NCBI GenBank assembly: GCA_023301725.1
Contig: JALZUD010000019.1
Span: forward strand, 31,507-95,506
DNA from: Granulosicoccus sp.
GTDB lineage: Bacteria > Pseudomonadota > Gammaproteobacteria > Granulosicoccales > Granulosicoccaceae
Reading direction: 5' to 3'
DNA length: 64,000 nt
Each line of letters starts with the position of its first letter. Position 1 is the stretch's first letter. This document shows, piece by piece, positions 37,403 through 46,033 of the stretch. The notes under the pieces are model-generated. The model did no database searches. It was not told the origin of the DNA and saw nothing but the letters and a program-made list of their open reading frames with translations. The translations under genes and the position numbers were made by a program.

Positions 37403-38749
37403 ATGAGACTTTCAATTACCACAGCCGCAGCCTTCACCACCGCGGTGCTTTGTGCGTCATGGATTACTAACGTGCAAGCACAAAACCGTATTGACACACA
37501 ACGTCCCGATGCACCTGAGCTCTCGGCTTATGGTGAGTATGAAATCGGTACTCGCCCCATCACCCTGACCAATCCAGATCAAATCGATGTTCTGGCACTT
37601 GATCCTTCAACAGATCAACCTGCCGAACTGCCCATCTACGACAGACCCCTCGAAGTTCAGTTGTGGTACCCCGCATTTCCGGGCGCCGAAGGCCGTCGGG
37701 ATCTTAAAGTATTCTTACGTGATGGCGTAACCGAAATAGAGATGCTCGGGCAAGCCACCAAATGGGCTGCACCTGTTGTCGGTGCAGGACCGTTCCCGCT
37801 GGTCATCGTATCTCACGGTTATCCGGGCAATCGGTTTTTACTGTCGCATCTGGCAGAGAACATCGCTTCTAAAGGCTACATTGTTGCCTCCATCGATCAC
37901 ACCGATTCAACCTATCGCACACAGGCAGCCTTTGGATCAACGCTGCGTAATCGCTCACTCGATCAGCTATTTGTTCTCGATGAAATGGCTCGGCTTAACG
38001 ATGATTCGAGCAGCTTCCTGAACGGCTTGATAGACACGGACAATTCTGCCATCGTGGGTTACTCCATGGGTGGCTATGGTGCTGTCATCACTGCCGGTGG
38101 CGGCGTTACTGCAGCATCAGTGGACTTTGGCTTTAGCCCACCTTTTGGTACGTTGGGCATTCATGAAAGTGGAAGCGATACGCATAACGCTCTGCCCGAT
38201 CCAAGAATTAAAACAGCCATTGCCTTTGCACCATGGGGCCGGAATTTTGGTTTTTTTGATGCTGCAAGTAATGCTGGCATTCAGATTCCGATGTTGTTCG
38301 TAGCAGGCTCTCAAGATGATGTGTCCTTGTACGAAGATGGTATTCGCGCTATCTGGAATGAGGCTGTCAATGTTGACCGCGCGTTACTAACACTGGTAAA
38401 CGCCAATCACAATGCTGCAGCTCCTTTTCCTGCGCCTGCGGAAAGTTTTGAAGTTAGCCCGAACCTGGGTCGAAATACATTTGACCATTACGGCGATGCT
38501 GTTTGGGATACGGTAAAAATGAACAACATTGCTCAACATTTTTCAACAGCGTGGCTTGACCGCTATTTGAAAGACGATGAATCCAAAGACGCGTACCTCA
38601 CTTTGATACCTGACTCAAACGACGGCGTATTTTCCACTAACGAAGATGGATCGTTTGCGGATGATCATACCCACTGGGCAGGCTTTCAAGATCGTTCAGC
38701 CAAAGGTTTGATGTTTGAATGGTTGCGTAGTGGTGAAAGCAGTCAGTAA
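37403..38749 (+). CDS. Exported alpha/beta hydrolase, dienelactone-hydrolase-like
   Basis: It has 448 residues from the ATG at 37403 (MRLSITTAAAFTTAV); the signal peptide ends near VQAQ (about 27). The oxyanion motif is LVIVSHGYPGNRF, the nucleophile elbow GYSMGGYG and the acid segment LFVAGSQDDVS, with a histidine in NANHNAAAPF. The arrangement resembles PAF-acetylhydrolase/dienelactone hydrolase relatives. It should act in the periplasm or outside on an ester; the substrate is unknown. A CRP-like site upstream suggests carbon-source control. A hairpin TGCCGGGCCT/AGGCTCGGCA follows at 38768-38800. Confidence 0.87.
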   Translation: MRLSITTAAAFTTAVLCASWITNVQAQNRIDTQRPDAPELSAYGEYEIGTRPITLTNPDQIDVLALDPSTDQPAELPIYDRPLEVQLWYPAFPGAEGRRDLKVFLRDGVTEIEMLGQATKWAAPVVGAGPFPLVIVSHGYPGNRFLLSHLAENIASKGYIVASIDHTDSTYRTQAAFGSTLRNRSLDQLFVLDEMARLNDDSSSFLNGLIDTDNSAIVGYSMGGYGAVITAGGGVTAASVDFGFSPPFGTLGIHESGSDTHNALPDPRIKTAIAFAPWGRNFGFFDAASNAGIQIPMLFVAGSQDDVSLYEDGIRAIWNEAVNVDRALLTLVNANHNAAAPFPAPAESFEVSPNLGRNTFDHYGDAVWDTVKMNNIAQHFSTAWLDRYLKDDESKDAYLTLIPDSNDGVFSTNEDGSFADDHTHWAGFQDRSAKGLMFEWLRSGESSQ

Positions 38750-38813
38750 CGTCTTTTTTTACAAGAGTGCCGGGCCTAGTATCAGCTTGAAGGCTCGGCA
38801 TTGAAGCGATTGA

Positions 38814-38960
38814 TTCATGTTGGTCGCTGCGGCCAACGCGCACGAGCATGCCGAGGTGCGCACTTTCTGCCTCACCATGGCTACACCGAGCATCGGATCT
38901 CTGAAACTCTTGAGCTGACGCGCGAGCGCGTTGATCTGTCAGACAGGCCGATTACATTTC
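38814..38960 (+). pseudogene. Truncated, frameshifted tyrosine recombinase (integrase) fragment
   Basis: One frame (38814-38882) reads FMLVAAANAHEHAEVRTFCL and continues TM. A shifted frame (from 38882) continues YTEHRISETLELTRERVDLS and then DRPITF, matching the phage-integrase core containing the first catalytic arginine (usually YTGCRISEAL). Homology stops at 38960, exactly where the Tn3-type terminal repeat begins, so a transposon appears to have inserted into it. Only about 50 codons remain. Confidence 0.6.
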
Positions 38961-38998
38961 GGGGTCTGAAGTCAAGTGGTACGAAAACTTACGCTAAG
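38961..38998 (+). repeat. 38-bp terminal inverted repeat of a Tn3-family transposon (left end)
   Basis: The stretch begins GGGGTCTGA and contains ACGAAAACTTACGCTAAG. By eye it is identical to the Tn3 terminal repeat at about 31 of 38 positions, with the GGGG outer end and the TAAG inner end conserved. Orientation places the element to the right. No matching right-hand copy was found nearby. Confidence 0.8.
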
Positions 38999-39123
38999 GC
39001 GTGATATCTCCAATCTGACCAGGCATATCCGCACTCCAATCAACGATGATTCGAGAGACCAGACGTTATCCATGTTTGTCGCCGAATGTCTCTGGAGTGC
39101 CCAAAGCTGCCTTTGGTCTCGTA

Positions 39124-39307
39124 TTACTTTTCAGAATGAATAGATTTTTCCGGTTTTACCATCAATGCAAATGGGATTGCGAACGGCCCAAATAGCGCCA
39201 CAAAAACGGAGCGCAAAACAGTGCGCTCTTACTCCACGTTTTTTCGCAATATATGCACATAACACCGCGCTAAAAGTCCAAACCAAAACTGGCATATAGT
39301 TAGCCAT
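39124..39307 (-). pseudogene. Frameshifted small membrane protein gene
   Basis: ATG at 39307 follows GAGGA and reads MANYMPVLVWTFSAVLCAYI then AKKRGVRAHC. A shifted frame then reads VLRSVFVALFGPFAIPFALM and VKPEKSIHSEK before TAA at 39124. Two membrane segments with a basic loop and the continuing homologous-looking composition indicate a once-intact gene of about 61 codons broken by a single-base change. The family is not named. It lies in the passenger position of the transposon remnant. Confidence 0.55.
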
Positions 39308-39448
39308 TAAATATTCCTCATCAGTATCGAACCACTATTTAATAAAATTCTCATTATCTGTTTTCGTTATCGTAAAGTCGGCTTTGGGCCGACAGCTGAC
39401 TATAGCTGACGTTGGCAGCGGCAATTTGAATGTCCGCTGTGTAGAGAT

Positions 39449-39532
39449 TCACGCGCTGGCCTCGCGCAACACTTTATACACAATTGATCGGCCAGAACCT
39501 GCCTGCATCGCAATGTCTGTTTCGCGTATACC
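39449..39532 (-). pseudogene. Serine resolvase C-terminal fragment (TnpR-like)
   Basis: On the minus strand 27 codons read GIRETDIAMQAGSGRSIVYK followed by VLREASA and a stop. This is the helix-turn-helix end of Tn3-family resolvases. A TAA lies just upstream in frame, so the catalytic domain is lost. Confidence 0.7.
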
Positions 39533-39534
39533 TT

Positions 39535-39843
39535 AGCCATGTAAGGAGCGAAGGGCAAATGGCCCGGTACTTTCATCTTAGTGAATCGCATCTTGCCTTC
39601 GTGGCGAACCGTCGAGGTTACCGGCCCTCGATGTTTCGGCTTAACCGTGTACTCTACGCGCGCGCCTGGATCAGTAATGCAAGGCCGAGTGTCATGTTCG
39701 AGATCGCAGCCACCTAGCTCGTCCAACACAAGGTGTTGCTACCCAGCGAATCAACACTGTCGAGACTGATTGCTGAAATCAAAAAACGGGCTGCAGATCG
39801 ACTCGGGCATCAATTGTCATCGTTACCCAATGACACGCAGTAA
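39535..39843 (+). pseudogene. Tn3-family transposase N-terminal fragment (DUF4158 region)
   Basis: The plus strand reads ARYFHLSESHLAFVANRRG, like the start of TnpA proteins. After an in-frame TAG (39715) it continues HKVLLPSESTLSRLIAEIKK and RAADRLGHQLSSLPNDTQ, then a stop. The second part matches the end of the DUF4158 region, so about 80 internal codons are deleted. The rest of TnpA, nearly 900 codons with the catalytic domain, is absent. Confidence 0.65.
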
Positions 39844-39879
39844 GTCTGGAACACACTGGCCGAACCCGAGCAAAGTATC

Positions 39880-41499
39880 TCAAGAAGAACCCAGCATCTC
39901 AAACAGCCTAGCCACCGCCTCTGCACCAGGATCTGTTACCCCTTCTAAAGATGAGGCAGGTACATAGGTCGATCGGCCAGAACGAGCTTGCGTCATTCGA
40001 CTTGTGGAGTTGGCACCTTCTCGTGCAGCGTTGGCAGCCTCTTTTACACTACCGCTAGCCAGCAAAGTATCAAGCGCAGGCACTAAGGCATCAACCATAG
40101 TGCGATCACCCAGCTCGGCCCCACCATAACTCATCATGCGCGCCACGCCATCTCGAAGAGCTTGTACATCACTGGCTCCTGAACCTGATGCATCGCTGGC
40201 AGCTGAAAACAGAATGGCCAACAGCACACCGCTGGAACCGCCCATAGATACTGACAGGTGATCACCCAGTGCACGATATAAATGATGGGTATTGGCCAAA
40301 GGTAGCTCGTCAAGTATTGATTTGAGATTACGAGCAGCACCAGCCACGGTAGAACCTGTGTCGCCGTCTCCCGTTTTTGCATCCAAGGCGTTCAAATCAT
40401 CTTGCATGCTCATAAATAACTCGCAACTGCGAAGCATTAGCGCGTGTCGGTGCTCGTTATGACTGGCTGTGTAAGCATTGGCTTGTACACTACTATCAAA
40501 TTTGCGCCGATCGATACTGTGTACTGCTGAGCAACCAGGCCAGGCACTACTTTCAACCGGCGCATTCAGCGCCTCTAACCAATTGGCCTGAGCTGGAAGC
40601 AGTGACACACTGAAACCATGCATATCTAGCGACGTCATCATGGAAGCAGGCCCCACCACAGCCTTTATATTTACCGCTTGCTTGGAGTTCAACAACGCGT
40701 TAAGCACGACTTGCATTTCCAGAGCTGTGGTTGCCCCTAGATTGTTGAGCAACATAACGTGATCGCCACTTGTGCCTTCATTAAGCGTTGTCAGCATTAC
40801 ATCTGCAATATCGTCAATGCGCGCAAAATCAACCGTCGCCACACCAGGCTCACCGTGTATGCCTAAGCCCAACTCTGCCTTGCCAGAGGGCACCCTGTCA
40901 TCCTTCTCATTACCCGGCACCGTGCAGTTATCCAGCGCCACGCCAAAGCTTCTGGCAGCCATGGCAATCTCTTGAGCCGCCTTGTACACAACGTCTAGCG
41001 ACTCACCTTTCTCCGCCAGATAGCCGGCAATTTTATGAACGTACAAGGTGCCAGCCACCCCACGTGGCTGTGAAAGATCAGGCAGTGCTATGTCATCCCC
41101 GACCACTACCATCTCAACGCGCTTACCCAGTGCTTTAGCTCGCTCCGCTGCCAATCCAAAATTCAATCGATCGCCCGTGTAGTTTTTTACAATGAGTAAG
41201 CAGCCAGCATCTCCAGTGGTCGCCATAATGCCAGCGAACACCGCTTCAACGCTGGGTGATGCAAACACTTCTCCACAAACCGCAGCCGTTAACAAACCCT
41301 TGCCCACAAAACCTGCATGGGCTGGCTCGTGCCCCGAACCTCCACCAGAAATCAATGCAACCTTGCTACTGTCCAGTTCGCGTCTGTGTACCACCTTGAT
41401 ATGAGGATACCCATCGAGAACACAAAGCTGTTGAGTTCGCAAGATGCCATCGAGCGCATCAGTTACCAAAGATTCGTTGGAATTGATGAAGTGCGTCAT
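39880..41499 (-). CDS. Dihydroxyacetone kinase-family protein, fused DhaK-DhaL
   Basis: An ATP-dependent kinase of 539 residues from the ATG at 41499 (MTHFINSNESLVTDAL). The DhaK domain (about 1-325) has GGGSGHEPAHAGFVGKG and the substrate-binding histidine in GLGIHGEPGV, where the ketone forms a covalent hemiaminal. The DhaL domain (about 355-535) has the nucleotide and metal motif DAKTGDGDTGSTVAGAA and SMGGSSGVLLAI. Members phosphorylate dihydroxyacetone, and some act on erythrulose or apulose. As last gene of the catabolic island, it probably phosphorylates the ketose or triose made by the upstream enzymes. Confidence 0.92.
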   Translation of the reverse strand: MTHFINSNESLVTDALDGILRTQQLCVLDGYPHIKVVHRRELDSSKVALISGGGSGHEPAHAGFVGKGLLTAAVCGEVFASPSVEAVFAGIMATTGDAGCLLIVKNYTGDRLNFGLAAERAKALGKRVEMVVVGDDIALPDLSQPRGVAGTLYVHKIAGYLAEKGESLDVVYKAAQEIAMAARSFGVALDNCTVPGNEKDDRVPSGKAELGLGIHGEPGVATVDFARIDDIADVMLTTLNEGTSGDHVMLLNNLGATTALEMQVVLNALLNSKQAVNIKAVVGPASMMTSLDMHGFSVSLLPAQANWLEALNAPVESSAWPGCSAVHSIDRRKFDSSVQANAYTASHNEHRHALMLRSCELFMSMQDDLNALDAKTGDGDTGSTVAGAARNLKSILDELPLANTHHLYRALGDHLSVSMGGSSGVLLAILFSAASDASGSGASDVQALRDGVARMMSYGGAELGDRTMVDALVPALDTLLASGSVKEAANAAREGANSTSRMTQARSGRSTYVPASSLEGVTDPGAEAVARLFEMLGSS

Positions 41500-41564
41500 A
41501 CCTAAGCCTGTGTTGTTTGTAAAAAATAACCTATTAATACTGAGAAAGCATTTCGTCAAAAAGC

Positions 41565-42602
41565 TTAACGAACCCGATCGCCATTATGATCAAAAAACAA
41601 TGCATCACGAGCGCGTAACAATAGCGCCTCACCAGCGCTGGTGTCGTACTCTATTTGGCCATCCCCTAATGTAATGAGTTTGTGCTCCCCTAAGCTCATG
41701 TGCAACCGATTCTGATCGCCCAGATACTCCACTCTATCGAGGGTGGCCTTAGCTTCCATTGTTGAACCATCATTCAGTGCTGCACCCTTCAGCACTTCAA
41801 GATGCTCCGTTCGCAACCCTAGGGTCACAGCGCCTGTAGGAGCGCTAGTAATTTGCAAAGCCTCTAGCGGTAACAAATTGATGCCGGGCTGACCTAGCCT
41901 TGCCGCCACATGAACATTGACCGGATCCTCATAGATTTCTCTAGGCGTACCCAATTGCAGCAACTCACCTTCGTTAAGAATGCCGATACGATCAGCCATG
42001 GTCATAGCTTCGATTTGATCATGCGTCACGTACAACAACGTTGATCCAAGTTCTTTCTGTATACGTTTTAACTCAATACGTAAGTCTCCACGCAGCTTTG
42101 CATCTAATGAAGATAAAGGCTCATCCATTAAGAAAATAGACGGGTCTCTAACCAGTGCCCTGCCTATGGCAACGCGTTGCATTTCACCACCTGACAAAGC
42201 CGTTGAGCGATTCTCAAGTTTGTGATCAATTTGCACCAACTCGGCAACATGCTCTACCCGCGCTTTAATCTGATCAGCGCTCAAATTGTGTGCTGGCGAT
42301 TTTAATGGAAACGCCAAATTTTCTCTAACACTTAAGTGAGGATAAAGTGAGTATTGCTGAAACACAAACGATACATCACGCTGCGAGGGTGCCGCATGAG
42401 TCATGTCCTTACCGTCAATCATCACGCTACCGCGCTCAGGTTTTTCCAGCCCTGCTACCAAACGCAGCGTGGTGGTTTTGCCAGCGCCTGTTGGCCCAAG
42501 CAGCACCACAAACTCCCCGTCACTAATCTCCAGGCTCACATCACTAACCGCAGCTATTCCACCGAAGAGCTTGGAGACCCCTTGAAGAGAAACATCAGCC
42601 AT
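41565..42602 (-). CDS. ABC transporter ATP-binding protein (CUT1), second of two
   Basis: It has 345 residues from the ATG at 42602 (MADVSLQGVSKLFGG), which overlaps the previous ATPase stop by eight bases. Walker A is GPTGAGKTT, Q-loop FVFQQYSLYP, signature LSGGEMQRVAIGRA, Walker B SIFLMDEPLSSLD and H-loop YVTHD. A C-terminal TOBE domain includes LGLRTEHLEVL. It differs clearly from the companion ATPase, so the importer probably uses an ATPase heterodimer, as in the glycerol GlpS/GlpT system. Confidence 0.92.
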   Translation of the reverse strand: MADVSLQGVSKLFGGIAAVSDVSLEISDGEFVVLLGPTGAGKTTTLRLVAGLEKPERGSVMIDGKDMTHAAPSQRDVSFVFQQYSLYPHLSVRENLAFPLKSPAHNLSADQIKARVEHVAELVQIDHKLENRSTALSGGEMQRVAIGRALVRDPSIFLMDEPLSSLDAKLRGDLRIELKRIQKELGSTLLYVTHDQIEAMTMADRIGILNEGELLQLGTPREIYEDPVNVHVAARLGQPGINLLPLEALQITSAPTGAVTLGLRTEHLEVLKGAALNDGSTMEAKATLDRVEYLGDQNRLHMSLGEHKLITLGDGQIEYDTSAGEALLLRARDALFFDHNGDRVR

Positions 42603-43704
42603 GCCAGTGCTCCTGAAGTGCTTTGGGGGTACGCGCCGTAGCATAGGCTCGACCACTATCCGCGTTAAACACCGATATTCTGTCAGTAATAAAATCAAGC
42701 CCCACATTTTGGCCCACATCGAATCGTAATTGCGATGGTTGCCTGGACTTTAGAAAACCGTGTGTTGTCTCCAGAGTCACTATCTGATTTGTCCCAAGGT
42801 ATTCAGAGCCATAAACAGCACCACGAAATCCTGAATGATCATTAATGAGTAAATGTTCTGGCCTGACGCCCAGAGCTTTTTTACCAGGCTCCACTGCACG
42901 TACTAGTGACGGAAGACGAACCGCATGATCCGACACCGTGACACTAGAATCCCCAGATGGCAGTTCACCTTCAAAGTGTACAAAATTCATAGACGGTGAG
43001 CCGATAAAATCAGCAACGTACATGGTTGCCGGGTGGTGATAGATTTCATCCGGACTACCAAACTGTTCTATAACGCCGTTGTGCATAACCGCAATTTTGT
43101 CAGCCATTGACATCGCTTCTAATTGGTCGTGTGTGACATACACAGTGGTCGCACGAATACGATCATGTAGGTCACGCAGTTCATTGACCATCAAATCACG
43201 AAACTCAGTATCAAGGGTTCCCAAGGGCTCATCCATAAGAAAGCAATCAGGGCGTCTTACAATGGCTCGCCCCAAAGCAACTCGTTGCCGATCGCCCCCA
43301 GCAAGACCAGATACTGACTTATTGAGGATGTGGTCAATTCGCAGCAACTTGGCTGTCTCTTCGACCCTAGCGCGAATTTCTTTGCGTGGCATGCCCATGG
43401 CTTTTAGCGGAAACGCCATGTTATTACGCACATTCATGTGTGGATACAGCGCAAATAACTGAAACACAAAGGCAATGTCTCGCTCTCTGGCTCGCTGATA
43501 GGTCACATCTTTGCCTCCCAGTGTAATGGTTCCACTGGTGGGCAACTCAAGCCCAGCTATCATTCTCAAGGTGGTGGTTTTTCCACAGCCTGATGCCCCT
43601 AGCATGACAAAGAATTCTCCATCTTTAACCACGAAGCTAGATTCTTTAACCGCTACGAAATCACCAAACGTCTTATGCAAATTCTCTACTCGTATCTCAG
43701 CCAT
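42595..43704 (-). CDS. ABC transporter ATP-binding protein (CUT1), first of two
   Basis: It has 369 residues from the ATG at 43704 (MAEIRVENLHKTFGDF). Walker A is GASGCGKTT, Q-loop FVFQLFALYP, Walker B CFLMDEPLGTLD and H-loop YVTHD. The signature is altered: VSGLAGGDRQRVALGRA, with Ala and Gly-Asp in place of LSGGQ, which may give an asymmetric ATPase pair. The TOBE region contains LGVRPEHLLI. It starts four bases after the small membrane protein's stop. Confidence 0.92.
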   Translation of the reverse strand: MAEIRVENLHKTFGDFVAVKESSFVVKDGEFFVMLGASGCGKTTTLRMIAGLELPTSGTITLGGKDVTYQRARERDIAFVFQLFALYPHMNVRNNMAFPLKAMGMPRKEIRARVEETAKLLRIDHILNKSVSGLAGGDRQRVALGRAIVRRPDCFLMDEPLGTLDTEFRDLMVNELRDLHDRIRATTVYVTHDQLEAMSMADKIAVMHNGVIEQFGSPDEIYHHPATMYVADFIGSPSMNFVHFEGELPSGDSSVTVSDHAVRLPSLVRAVEPGKKALGVRPEHLLINDHSGFRGAVYGSEYLGTNQIVTLETTHGFLKSRQPSQLRFDVGQNVGLDFITDRISVFNADSGRAYATARTPKALQEHWHG

Positions 43705-43708
43705 GTTG

Positions 43709-43906
43709 CTATTCCGGAAACTTGGATACGACAATGAACATAACAGTGCCAAACAACAGCGTTACGAACGAGTAGGTGTATAAAATGAGCATGAATGGCT
43801 GAAACAGCATGAAGAAACCTACCGCAATAATTAGGGTAGCTAGGTTCTCCATAATGGCGCGACGAAACACTCTAGGCCAACGTGATGGCTTTATCTGCCT
43901 TCTCAT
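43709..43906 (-). CDS. Small membrane protein translationally coupled inside an ABC operon
   Basis: It has 65 residues: a basic N-terminus (MRRQIKPSRWPRVFRRA) and two hydrophobic segments (about 20-42 and 44-61). The ATG overlaps the upstream permease stop (ATGA) and the stop is four bases before the ATPase start, so it is a real, coupled gene. Small membrane proteins occur in some glycerol-type ABC loci (DUF2160), but I cannot confirm this one belongs there. An accessory or assembly role for the permease is an inference. Confidence 0.75.
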   Translation of the reverse strand: MRRQIKPSRWPRVFRRAIMENLATLIIAVGFFMLFQPFMLILYTYSFVTLLFGTVMFIVVSKFPE

Positions 43907-44850
43907 TTTCTAACGGCCCCAAAGGTAATGCCGCGCAAGAGTTGTTTACGTAGCAAAATGGTAAACACCAATATAGGAATAACAAACAGAGTGGTGCCTG
44001 CCGCAACGGCTGGCCAGTCAAGACCTCCCTCGCCAATAATAGTAGGTATAAATGGAGGTGCTGTTTGCGCACTGCCCGACGTCAATAAAACAGCAAACGC
44101 ATATTCATTCCACGCAAAAATTAGACAGAAAATAGCAGTTGCCGCAATACCGGTTGTGGCTTGTGGTAACACCACTTTCCAGAACGATTGCAAGCGTGTG
44201 TATCCGTCAATCATGGCAGCCTCTTCATACTCACGCGGTATTTCATCAATAAACCCTTTGAGCAGCCATACAGCTAAGGACACATTCACCGCCGTGTACA
44301 GCAGAATCATTCCAAGCGCCGTATCTGACAAGCCCAGCTTGCGGTACATAAGATAGATGGGTACAGCCACGGCAATTGGCGGCATCATGCGAGTCGACAA
44401 AATAAAGAACAACAAATCATCGGCCAACGGCACTTTGAAACGAGAAAAGCCATAGGCCGTCAACGTACCCAGAGACACCGCAAGAATGGTTGAGCCAAAG
44501 GCGATGATCAGTGAATTCTGAAAGCGAGGCCAGTAGTTAGATTCACCCACAATGACCATTTGTCGACCACGTGTTATCTCGTCACAAATACCCTCAGGCG
44601 GCCCAAGCGATTCAACGTACTCACGAGTTTGCCTTGAACGCGTAGTAAACAGATTGCAATAGCCTTCAAGTGTGGGTTCAAAAAAAACTTTAGGTGGATA
44701 ACTAATAGAGTCTGGCGGCGACTTGAAACCCGTCAACACAATCCATAGCAGAGGCACCATAGTGATAAAGGCGTAAAGAATCACGAGAAAACCCGCGATA
44801 GTTTTAGACGCTGTGGACGGCTCAACTACCGAATACGCGGTACCGCTCAT
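43903..44850 (-). CDS. ABC transporter permease (MalG/GlpQ type)
   Basis: A 315-residue inner-membrane protein from the ATG at 44850, whose ATGA overlaps the upstream permease stop. Six helices are predicted. A large periplasmic insertion between helices 1 and 2 (about 50-105, including a Cys pair and GRQMVIVGESNYWPRFQNSL) is unusual for small-sugar permeases but seen in GlpQ-like proteins. The EAA loop is YEEAAMIDGYTRLQSFWKVV followed by LPQ. The tail LRGITFGAVRK is typical. Confidence 0.92.
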   Translation of the reverse strand: MSGTAYSVVEPSTASKTIAGFLVILYAFITMVPLLWIVLTGFKSPPDSISYPPKVFFEPTLEGYCNLFTTRSRQTREYVESLGPPEGICDEITRGRQMVIVGESNYWPRFQNSLIIAFGSTILAVSLGTLTAYGFSRFKVPLADDLLFFILSTRMMPPIAVAVPIYLMYRKLGLSDTALGMILLYTAVNVSLAVWLLKGFIDEIPREYEEAAMIDGYTRLQSFWKVVLPQATTGIAATAIFCLIFAWNEYAFAVLLTSGSAQTAPPFIPTIIGEGGLDWPAVAAGTTLFVIPILVFTILLRKQLLRGITFGAVRK

Positions 44851-45827
44851 CGTTGCTTTACTCGGTTGAGTGCCTTGACATAAATATTGGCAAGCCCAAA
44901 GACGGCCACGAACAAAATAATGGCAAATGCTGATGAATAGCCTGTGCGCCATTTCTCGAACGCCTCTCGCTTCAGGGTAATTGAAGCAACTTCTGTCGTA
45001 GAGCCTGGCCCACCTCCGGTTAGCAGTACCACCATATCGAACATCTTAAAATTTTCTATACCTCGAAAAAGCACTGCCAGCATAATGAACGGCAAAGCCA
45101 TGGGTAGTGTAATTGACCAGAAGCGCCGCCAATTAGATGCCCGATCAACTTCAGCAGCTTCATAAATATAGTCGGGAATGGAACGCAATCCTGCAAGGCA
45201 AATTAGCATGACATAGGGCGTCCACATCCATGTATCCACAATAACGATGGCCCACGGAGCTAGATCGACCGACCCCAACATCTGAAACGATGACGGGTCT
45301 GCTCCGGTAAAAAACGTCACGATATAGTTGAACAATCCAATTTGTGGCTGGTACAGGAAACGCCAGAAATTGCCTACAACCGCCGGCGATAACATCATGG
45401 GCACCAGAATAACCGTGGTCCAAAAAGCATGTCCTCGAAATTTACGATCAATCAAATAAGCCAACGCAAAACCGATGAGTGTTTGCAGCAAGATAGTCCA
45501 GAACACAAAATGCGCTGTGGCTTGCATGGCTTGCCAGATGTCTGGATCGGTCAGAATACGCTCGTAGTTGCGCAGGCCCACATCCTTGACTTCCAGGTTC
45601 AGTCGGTTTGCCCGGTAATTGGTAAACGACAGCTTTATTGCCCACATCAGCGGGAAAATATTTATCGCTAGAAGTAGAATCATGGTGGGCGCTATAAACC
45701 ACCACGCAACCGCCCTATCCGATAGGCCTTTTACAGAGCGCGTCATGCGCGCTGGAGTTAACGCTGCCGCTTTATCAGCAGTGCGCTCAATTAAAGTGTT
45801 TTTATTATTGTCCACACGTAGGCCCAT
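44847..45827 (-). CDS. ABC transporter permease (MalF/GlpP type)
   Basis: A 326-residue inner-membrane protein with six predicted helices, the first at about 44-65 (AVAWWFIAPTMILLLAINIF). The EAA loop is YEAAEVDRASNWRRFWSITL followed by P, and GGGPGSTTEV precedes the last helices. The start is uncertain: ATG 45827 (MGLRVDNNKNTLIE) or 45854. It partners with the following permease, translated from an overlapping start. A long stem-loop lies between it and the binding-protein gene. Confidence 0.91.
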   Translation of the reverse strand: MGLRVDNNKNTLIERTADKAAALTPARMTRSVKGLSDRAVAWWFIAPTMILLLAINIFPLMWAIKLSFTNYRANRLNLEVKDVGLRNYERILTDPDIWQAMQATAHFVFWTILLQTLIGFALAYLIDRKFRGHAFWTTVILVPMMLSPAVVGNFWRFLYQPQIGLFNYIVTFFTGADPSSFQMLGSVDLAPWAIVIVDTWMWTPYVMLICLAGLRSIPDYIYEAAEVDRASNWRRFWSITLPMALPFIMLAVLFRGIENFKMFDMVVLLTGGGPGSTTEVASITLKREAFEKWRTGYSSAFAIILFVAVFGLANIYVKALNRVKQR

Positions 45828-45959
45828 CGCTGATACACAAGCTGCCAAAAACATAAACCGCTGTTCGTTTTACACTAAGCTTTGCGCAAAAAACGCACAA
45901 GGAGTACCTCTAGCAGCTTTGAAAGCGAAACACCTGAACTATCAATGACACACATGTGA

Positions 45960-45998
45960 GGTGTAACGTGCGTTGCAAAAACAACCGCACGCTACACC
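45960..45998 (-). repeat. Long stem-loop between binding-protein and permease genes
   Basis: GGTGTAGCGTGCGGTTG pairs with CAACGCACGTTACACC on the minus strand, with one bulge and one G-U pair, around a TTTTT loop. No U-run follows, suggesting 3'-end protection of the highly expressed binding-protein mRNA rather than full termination. Confidence 0.6.
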
Positions 45999-46033
45999 CA
46001 ACAATGATGGACAGCCAGGCAGTTTTCTATTGA

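Larger units (their letters stand above)
38961..39843. mobile_element. Decayed Tn3-family transposon remnant
   Basis: From left to right: terminal repeat, a broken small membrane gene, a resolvase C-terminus on the minus strand and a transposase N-terminal piece on the plus strand. Divergent resolvase and transposase with their N-termini facing is the classic Tn3 plan. The resolvase N-terminus, res site, most of the transposase and the right end are missing, so the element is dead. Confidence 0.7.

Noticed and set aside
39400..39729. 109-codon minus-strand frame across the transposon remnant
   Set aside because: Known-family signals there lie in other frames (resolvase tail on minus in another frame, transposase on plus), so this frame is coincidental.
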